A stretch of DNA of 10,458 bases from JAZGBC01 sp036444495. Lineage in GTDB: Bacteria; Pseudomonadota; Alphaproteobacteria; Kiloniellales; J153. Below, in pieces: positions 6,482 to 10,458 of this stretch (its first letter is position 1; each line of letters opens with the position of its first letter). The stretch lies in NCBI GenBank assembly GCA_036444495.1, contig JAZGBC010000073.1, positions 1 through 10,458 of the forward strand, read 5' to 3'. Under the pieces are notes generated by a model, which had not been told where the DNA came from, did no database searches, and saw only the letters and a program-made list of their open reading frames with translations. The position numbers and the translations under genes are program-made.

Positions 6482-8068
6482 TTAACCCGCGTCCTTGGCC
6501 GCAGCGATCATGGTTTCGGCGAGCAGCCCATAGACCGCCGTCCAGGCCTCCTTCACCTCGGCGGTGAAGGCCTCCTCCAGCCCCTGTTCCAAAGTCCAGA
6601 TGAGCGCCGTGGCAACCGTAGTGTAGTGCGGCGGCTTGACCCCGTAACCGGCATGGCGCCGGCCCAGGTCCTGCACTACGGGCACTAATTTCTCAAGATT
6701 ATCAAGTCCTTTAACTGCGACCTTGAGGGTCGCCATGAGCTTGCGGCCCTGCTCCTTCATGTCGGTCTTGAACAGCGACTTGAGCGAGGGATTCAGCTCG
6801 AAGAGCTTGTTGTAGAACAGCTCGGCGGCGGCCTCGGCGATCGGCTCGACCTTGGCGAAGCTTTCCTGAACCAGCTTCTTCTGCGCTTCGCTTATCGGGC
6901 CCTCGTCCTTGGATGCTTCGGGGGCCGCCGGCTTGGACGTGGAGGCCTTGGGCGCGGGGGCCTTGGGCGCGGGCGCCGGGGCCTTGGACTTGGACGCGGG
7001 GGCCTTGGGCGCCGGGGCCTTGGGCGCCGGGGCCTTGGACTTGGGCGCGGGCACATCCTTGGCGGCAGGCGCCGGCACCGCCGGCTTGGGCGCTGGCGCG
7101 GGCACGTCCTTGGCGGCAGCGATCATGGTTTCGGCGAGCAGCCCATAGACCGCCGTCCAGGCGGACTTGACCTGGGGAGTGAAGGCCTCCTCCAGACCCT
7201 GTTCCAGGGTCCAGAGCAAGGCCGTGGCGACCGTAGTGTAGTGCGGCGGCTTGACCCCGTAACCGGCATGGCGCCGGCCCAGGTCCTGCACCACGGGCAC
7301 CAGCTTCTCCAGGTTGTCGAGCCCGGCGACCGCGACCTTGAGGGTCGCCATGAGCTTGCGGCCCTGCTCCTTCATATCGCCCTTGAACAGGGCCTTGAGC
7401 GAGGGATCCAGCTCGAAGAGCTTGTTGTAGAACAGCTCGGCGGCGGCCTCGGCGATCGGCTCGACCTTGGCGAAGGTTTCCTGAACCAGCTTCTTCTGCG
7501 CTTCACTGATCGGGCCCTCGTCCTTGGATGCTTCGGGGGCCGCCGGCTTGGACGTGGAGGCCTTGGGCGCGGGCGCCACCGGCGGCTTGGGCGCCGGGGC
7601 CTTGGGCTTGGGCGCGGGGGTCGGTTCGGGCGCGGGCGCCGCTTTGGGCGCGGGCGCGGGTTGCGGCGCGGCCGGCGCGTCCTCGATGGCGGCGCTGGAC
7701 CGCACGCGCTCGACGGCGGCTCTCGCGCTCTCGCCGTGCTCGGTCAGGCGCCCGGCCTGCCCGGTCAGGGCCTCGACCAGGTCTGTGATTTCCTGGGTCG
7801 CGTTGCCGGTCTGGCCGGAGAGCTGCTTGACCTCGCCGGCAACCACGGCGAAGCCCCGGCCGGCGTCTCCGGCGCGAGCCGCCTCGATCGTGGCGTTGAG
7901 CGCCAGAAGATTGGTCTGCTTCGCGATGTCCTTGATCTGCTGGGCCACCAGGCCGACCCGGTCGATCTCGTCGCGGAGATCTTCCAGCTCCTTATCGATC
8001 CCATCCACCGCCTCGACCAACTTGCCGAGGCCGGACCCGCCGCCCTGGAATTTTGCTGCTGCCGACAT
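6482..8068 (-). CDS. Soluble mini-MCP signalling hairpin fused to two tandem FHb-type globin domains
   Basis: With ATG 8068 as start this is a 528-aa protein without signal peptide, membrane segment, HAMP or PAS domain. Residues about 12-125 are a short MCP signalling hairpin whose tip, QTNLLALNATIEAARAG and GRGFAVVAGEV (51-81), keeps the CheA/CheW-contact positions known from Tsr (L54, L57, N58, I61, E62, R65, V75). Residues about 128-185 and 321-390 are Pro/Ala/Lys linkers. Globin 1 (about 187-320) and globin 2 (about 392-525) carry Tyr B10 (Y214/Y419), Phe CD1 (F228/F433), Gln E7 (Q235/Q440) and proximal His F8 (H267/H472). This is the pocket of flavohaemoglobin-like globins, so both should bind haem and O2 or NO. 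The CheR-docking pentapeptide is absent. A longer frame from ATG 8140 exists, but its 24 extra codons are atypical (CTA, TCA, AGA, TTT) and lack a Shine-Dalgarno, whereas 8068 has GGAG at 8079-8082. The role in chemotaxis or gas handling is inferred. Confidence 0.85.
   Translation of the reverse strand: MSAAAKFQGGGSGLGKLVEAVDGIDKELEDLRDEIDRVGLVAQQIKDIAKQTNLLALNATIEAARAGDAGRGFAVVAGEVKQLSGQTGNATQEITDLVEALTGQAGRLTEHGESARAAVERVRSSAAIEDAPAAPQPAPAPKAAPAPEPTPAPKPKAPAPKPPVAPAPKASTSKPAAPEASKDEGPISEAQKKLVQETFAKVEPIAEAAAELFYNKLFELDPSLKALFKGDMKEQGRKLMATLKVAVAGLDNLEKLVPVVQDLGRRHAGYGVKPPHYTTVATALLWTLEQGLEEAFTPQVKSAWTAVYGLLAETMIAAAKDVPAPAPKPAVPAPAAKDVPAPKSKAPAPKAPAPKAPASKSKAPAPAPKAPAPKASTSKPAAPEASKDEGPISEAQKKLVQESFAKVEPIAEAAAELFYNKLFELNPSLKSLFKTDMKEQGRKLMATLKVAVKGLDNLEKLVPVVQDLGRRHAGYGVKPPHYTTVATALIWTLEQGLEEAFTAEVKEAWTAVYGLLAETMIAAAKDAG
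6490..6958. repeat. Direct repeat copy A (second globin plus end of linker 2)
   Basis: This 469-bp stretch recurs at 7105-7573 with a fixed 615-bp offset and no gap. It covers the whole second globin domain plus the linker tail KASTSKPAAPEASKDEGP. The two encoded globins differ at nine positions that I can count (T/S, D/N, A/S, G/T, A/K, L/I, P/A, Q/E, S/E). Copy A also contains the A/T-rich patch 6677-6716. Confidence 0.93.
6946..7104. repeat. Low-complexity 15-bp tandem repeats encoding linker 2
   Basis: On the + strand a unit of the type GGCCTTGGGCGCCGG recurs in variants and encodes K/A/P-type pentads such as PAPKA on the - strand. The unit length (15 bp, five codons) means gain or loss of units would change linker length without breaking the frame. 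A shorter relative lies at about 7556-7660 in linker 1. Confidence 0.75.
7105..7573. repeat. Direct repeat copy B (first globin plus end of linker 1)
   Basis: This is the partner of 6490-6958, encoding the first globin and the identical linker tail. It keeps the usual G/C-ending codons throughout, including the region aligned with the A/T-rich patch of copy A (7292-7331). Confidence 0.93.
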
Positions 8069-8078
8069 GTCTCTCAGG

Positions 8079-8082
8079 CTCC
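8079..8082 (-). promoter_or_regulatory. Ribosome binding site supporting the 8068 start of the globin-MCP gene
   Basis: On the - strand GGAG lies 10 nt before ATG 8068, a slightly long but usable spacing. The alternative ATG 8140 is preceded only by AAGCGG immediately upstream. Confidence 0.5.
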
Positions 8083-8148
8083 GCTCATCGCGCTCCGATG
8101 CGGGAAATGACAACCCCCCATCACCCTTAGGGAGTAGCATCCGCTTGG

Positions 8149-8163
8149 TTAAGGTCTGCTTAA
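8149..8163 (-). promoter_or_regulatory. CtrA-type response-regulator box (TTAA-N7-TTAA)
   Basis: On the - strand the sequence is TTAAGCAGACCTTAACC, which contains the full CtrA consensus TTAA-N7-TTAAC known from alphaproteobacteria, where CtrA controls motility and chemotaxis genes. If the box overlaps the -35 region, transcription would begin around 8115-8125. That is downstream of ATG 8140 and upstream of ATG 8068, in agreement with the chosen start. No clear -10 element was identified. Confidence 0.6.
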
Positions 8164-8404
8164 GTTTTGCTGCTGAGACAGAGTTGGCGGCGGCGCACGC
8201 GCCCTTGGCAGGGCGGCGGCTAACTCTCGCCGGTCAGGCTGAGGCGGGTCTTCCAGCGCCCGGGAGATGCTGGCCTCGATCGGCGCCTGATCCACCCTTC
8301 CCGGCCGTGACCGCGGCCCCGTGCCAAAAGGCCTTCCCCCGACTCGGGGCCATGCCTCAGCATAACCCTGCCTATGGCCTCCCAGCGCGGACGGACTTTT
8401 CGCC

Positions 8405-9688
8405 GTGAATCGGATCTTCTTCGCGCTCATCCTGATCGCCTTCCTGATCGCCGGCTACCGCGAGATCGCCTGGCAGCCCGCCGGGCCGGAGGTTTCCTCA
8501 CCCATGGAGACGCTATCCCTCGCGGTCGTGGACTCGGCCAGCGGGGCGGTGACGCTGGCCATCGGGTTGATCGGGGTCATGGCGCTCTTCCTCGGGCTCA
8601 TGAAAGTGGCCGAGGAAGGCGGCCTCCTGGTCATCATCGCGCGCGTCGTGCGCCCGCTCATGGTCCGCCTGTTCCCCGACGTGCCCGCCGAGCACCCCGC
8701 CATGGGCGCCATGATCCTCAACATCTCGGCCAACGTGCTGGGCCTGGGCAACGCCGCCACCCCCTTCGGCATCCGCGCCATGCAGGAGCTGGACAAGCTG
8801 AACGCGGACAAGGGCACCGCGACCAACGCCATGGCGCTGTTCCTGGCGATCAACACCTCGAGCGTCACCCTGCTGCCGACCGGCATCATCGCGCTGCGCG
8901 CCTCGGCGGGCTCCGGCGACCCGGCCGGCATCCTGCCGAGCACGCTTTTCGCCACCATCTGCTCCACGACCGTGGCGATCCTCGCCGCCAAGCTCTATCA
9001 GCGGTTCTCGCAAGCCCCGGCTGGAACGGCCGGGCCCGCGGGGGACGGCGATGACGGCGCCGGGACGCCTGAGGCCGAGGCCGGGCAGGCCTATCCCACC
9101 TGGGTCTCGGCGCTGGTGCTGCTTGTGATCCTGGCCATCGTCCCGCTGACGATTTTGTACGGCAAGGCGATCTCGCCCTGGATCATCCCGGGCCTGATCG
9201 TCCTGCTGCTGGGATTCGGGTTGCTGCGCGGGGTGCGCGTCTACGAGGTCTTCGTCGAGGGCGCCAAGGACGGCTTCCAGGTGGCGCTCAGGATCATCCC
9301 CTATCTGGTGGCCATCCTGGTCGCCGTGGGCATGTTCCGCGGCAGCGGCGCGCTCGAACTCCTGATCGTACCGCTCGGCAGTGTCACCGGCCTCTTCGGC
9401 CTGCCGCCCGAGGCACTCTCCATGGCGCTGCTGCGCCCGCTCTCGGGCTCGGGCGCCTACGGGCTGGTCGCCTCGATCATCCAGGACCCGGCGATCGGGC
9501 CCGACAGCTACACCGGCTACCTGGTGAGCACGCTGCAGGGCTCGACGGAGACCACTTTCTACGTACTCGCGGTCTATTTCGGGGCGGTGCAGATCAAGCG
9601 CGTGCGCCACGCGCTGGCCGCCGGCCTGACCGCCGACCTGGCCGGCGTCATCGCCGCGGTGGTGATCTGTTCGGTGCTGTTCGCATAA
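8405..9688 (+). CDS. Fused SpmA/SpmB-like nucleoside-recognition (Gate) domain membrane protein
   Basis: This 427-aa protein has two membrane halves, each with a Gate/nucleoside-recognition-type domain, corresponding to a fusion of SpmA- and SpmB-like proteins. The first half (about 1-200) contains the family strings NISANVLGLGNAATP (106-120) and TNAMALFLAINTSSVTLLP (140-158). The second half (about 232-427) contains ALLRPLSGSGAYG (341-353) and QGSTETTFYVLAVYFGA (378-394). A hydrophilic Gly/Ala/Asp linker (about 203-229) joins them. SpmA/B take part in spore core dehydration in Bacillus, while homologues in non-sporing bacteria have no firm function, so transport of a solute is only an inference. 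The start is GTG 8405, chosen because MNRIFFALILIAFLIAGY matches the usual SpmA beginning; the Shine-Dalgarno is weak (GGACGGA at 8389-8395). It converges on the TauE/SafE gene with 10 bp between the stops. Confidence 0.9.
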   Translation: MNRIFFALILIAFLIAGYREIAWQPAGPEVSSPMETLSLAVVDSASGAVTLAIGLIGVMALFLGLMKVAEEGGLLVIIARVVRPLMVRLFPDVPAEHPAMGAMILNISANVLGLGNAATPFGIRAMQELDKLNADKGTATNAMALFLAINTSSVTLLPTGIIALRASAGSGDPAGILPSTLFATICSTTVAILAAKLYQRFSQAPAGTAGPAGDGDDGAGTPEAEAGQAYPTWVSALVLLVILAIVPLTILYGKAISPWIIPGLIVLLLGFGLLRGVRVYEVFVEGAKDGFQVALRIIPYLVAILVAVGMFRGSGALELLIVPLGSVTGLFGLPPEALSMALLRPLSGSGAYGLVASIIQDPAIGPDSYTGYLVSTLQGSTETTFYVLAVYFGAVQIKRVRHALAAGLTADLAGVIAAVVICSVLFA

Positions 9689-9698
9689 AGAACCGCGC

Positions 9699-10448
9699 TC
9701 AGACGATCGCCTGGCGGATCAGGTTGAGGCCGCTCAGGAGCAGAAGAATCAGCAACGCCCGGCGGAACAGGGCCTCGGAGACGTGCCCGCGCAGCCGCTC
9801 GCCCAGGAACATGCCGGCCAGGACCGGCAGCAGCGCGGCCACGCCCCAGATCAACTCCGTCTGCCCCAGGCGGCCGAAGCCCGCGAGCGCCAAGGCCATG
9901 GGCACGAGCCCGACCAGATAGGCGAGGCCCACCGTGCCCACGAACTCGTCCTTGGGCAGGCGCAGGGCCAACATGTGCATGACGATGGGCGGGGCGAAGA
10001 TGCTCGAAATTCCACCGATCAGCCCGGCGCTCAGCCCCACGAACGGCTGGAGCTGACGGTCCCGGCGCGGGGAGAGGCGCCAATCGAAACGAAATTGGCT
10101 GAGGGTCGCGAAGGCGACCACGATGACCCCCACCAGGCCGGTCACGGTCTTCGGGTCCATGCCGGTCAGGAGCCTGACCCCGAGCAGCGTGCCGACCGGC
10201 AGGCACAGGAGCAACGGCCAGAAGCTCCGGATGGCGCCGCGGAAATAGCCGCCGCGAAAGGCCTGCCGGGCGTTGGCGACCAGAAGCGGAACCGGCATGA
10301 GCGCCACCGCCGTGGGCGCGTCGATCACGATGGCCATGACGGCGACCGACACGGTCGGCAGGCCGCTGCCGCCAAAGCCCTTGGTCAGGCCGCCGAGAAC
10401 CAGCGCCAGCGCGAGGAACCCGAGCGTGGCCGCGTCCAGATCGTTCAT
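9699..10448 (-). CDS. TauE/SafE-type (sulfite exporter family) permease
   Basis: This 249-aa polytopic protein has about eight hydrophobic segments in two halves, separated by a basic hydrophilic loop (about 119-134, FRFDWRLSPRRDRQLQ). The repeated Gly-rich starts of each half, LVLGGLTKGFGGSGLPTVSV (17-36) and GLSAGLIGGISSIFAPPIV (138-156), are the hallmark of the TauE/SafE family. Members move sulfite, sulfoacetate or other small anions across the inner membrane, but many are uncharacterised and the substrate cannot be assigned here. ATG 10448 is the likely start: the next codons MNDLDAATLGFLALAL match the normal N-terminus. Only 10 bp of upstream sequence are present, so the Shine-Dalgarno and promoter cannot be judged. 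The gene ends convergent to the Gate protein gene. Confidence 0.92.
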   Translation of the reverse strand: MNDLDAATLGFLALALVLGGLTKGFGGSGLPTVSVAVMAIVIDAPTAVALMPVPLLVANARQAFRGGYFRGAIRSFWPLLLCLPVGTLLGVRLLTGMDPKTVTGLVGVIVVAFATLSQFRFDWRLSPRRDRQLQPFVGLSAGLIGGISSIFAPPIVMHMLALRLPKDEFVGTVGLAYLVGLVPMALALAGFGRLGQTELIWGVAALLPVLAGMFLGERLRGHVSEALFRRALLILLLLSGLNLIRQAIV

Positions 10449-10458
10449 GCTTTGGCCG

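Larger units (their letters stand above)
8069..8404. other. 336-bp intergenic region between the globin-MCP gene and the Gate protein gene
   Basis: This gap separates two divergent genes. Near the globin-MCP gene it holds a CtrA-type box (8149-8163) and the Shine-Dalgarno GGAG (8079-8082). The part 8180-8400 shows no gene that I can support: an open frame on - (8149-8430) has no family resemblance, no good start signal and runs into the Gate gene. The short string TTTTGCTGCTG occurs at 8051-8061 and again at 8165-8175. No hairpin terminator or RNA gene was recognised. Confidence 0.6.

Noticed and set aside
6479..6488. Perfect palindrome GGGTTAACCC at the end of the globin-MCP gene
   Set aside because: It is too short, has no loop or T-run for a terminator, and only half of a CtrA site; it is probably chance around the TAA stop.
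8069..8140. Longer N-terminus of the globin-MCP protein from ATG 8140
   Set aside because: The 24 extra codons use CTA, CCT, TCA, TTT and AGA, unlike the rest of the gene. There is no Shine-Dalgarno, and the CtrA box ends only 8 bp upstream of this ATG, so the transcript probably starts after it.
6909..8408. Long open frames on + opposite the globin-MCP gene
   Set aside because: They are antisense shadows of the Pro/Ala/Lys linkers and globins, giving Gly/Ala/Leu or Trp/Arg/Pro low-complexity peptides.
8149..8430. 93-codon open frame on - between the globin-MCP and Gate genes
   Set aside because: It has no recognisable domain, overlaps the start of the Gate gene and has a composition typical of chance frames in GC-rich DNA.

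Overview
The window is a very GC-rich (roughly two-thirds G+C by eye), densely packed bacterial segment. Protein-level cues point to an alphaproteobacterium, probably Rhodospirillales-like. These are the wording of Tgt and of the MCP hairpin, a short single-domain QueF, a fused SpmA/SpmB-type protein, and a full CtrA-type TTAA-N7-TTAA site. The lineage is an inference; there is no rRNA or other marker gene here.

Left part (1-3608, + strand): a compact queuosine cluster queA(partial)-tgt-queF-queG. Together the genes reduce preQ0 to preQ1 (QueF), insert preQ1 into tRNA (Tgt), add the epoxycyclopentanediol from SAM (QueA) and reduce epoxyqueuosine to queuosine (QueG). The first three genes overlap by 4 bp at each junction, and queG follows after 14 bp. 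Convergent to it on the - strand (3621-4916) lie a 10-TM EamA/DMT transporter and a small cysteine-rich lipoprotein, probably co-transcribed.

Middle (5060-6456, + strand): a two-gene ABC unit resembling FetA (ATPase) and FetB (UPF0014 permease), with overlapping stop and start. The ATPase lacks the usual Q-loop glutamine.

The most unusual locus is 6482-8068 (- strand). It encodes a soluble protein with an N-terminal short MCP signalling hairpin, then a Pro/Ala/Lys linker, an FHb-type globin, a second Pro/Ala/Lys linker and a second, nearly identical globin. This is the reverse of the usual globin-coupled sensor order (globin first, MCP last) and uses a different globin class. The gene has a perfect CtrA-type box upstream. 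It contains an internal 469-bp direct repeat with a 615-bp period, and one repeat copy carries a sharply bounded 40-bp patch of A/T-rich codons.

Right part (8405-10448): a fused SpmA/SpmB-like nucleoside-recognition (Gate) membrane protein on +, convergent with a TauE/SafE-type permease on -. No tRNA, rRNA, IS element, CRISPR array or clear intrinsic terminator was seen.
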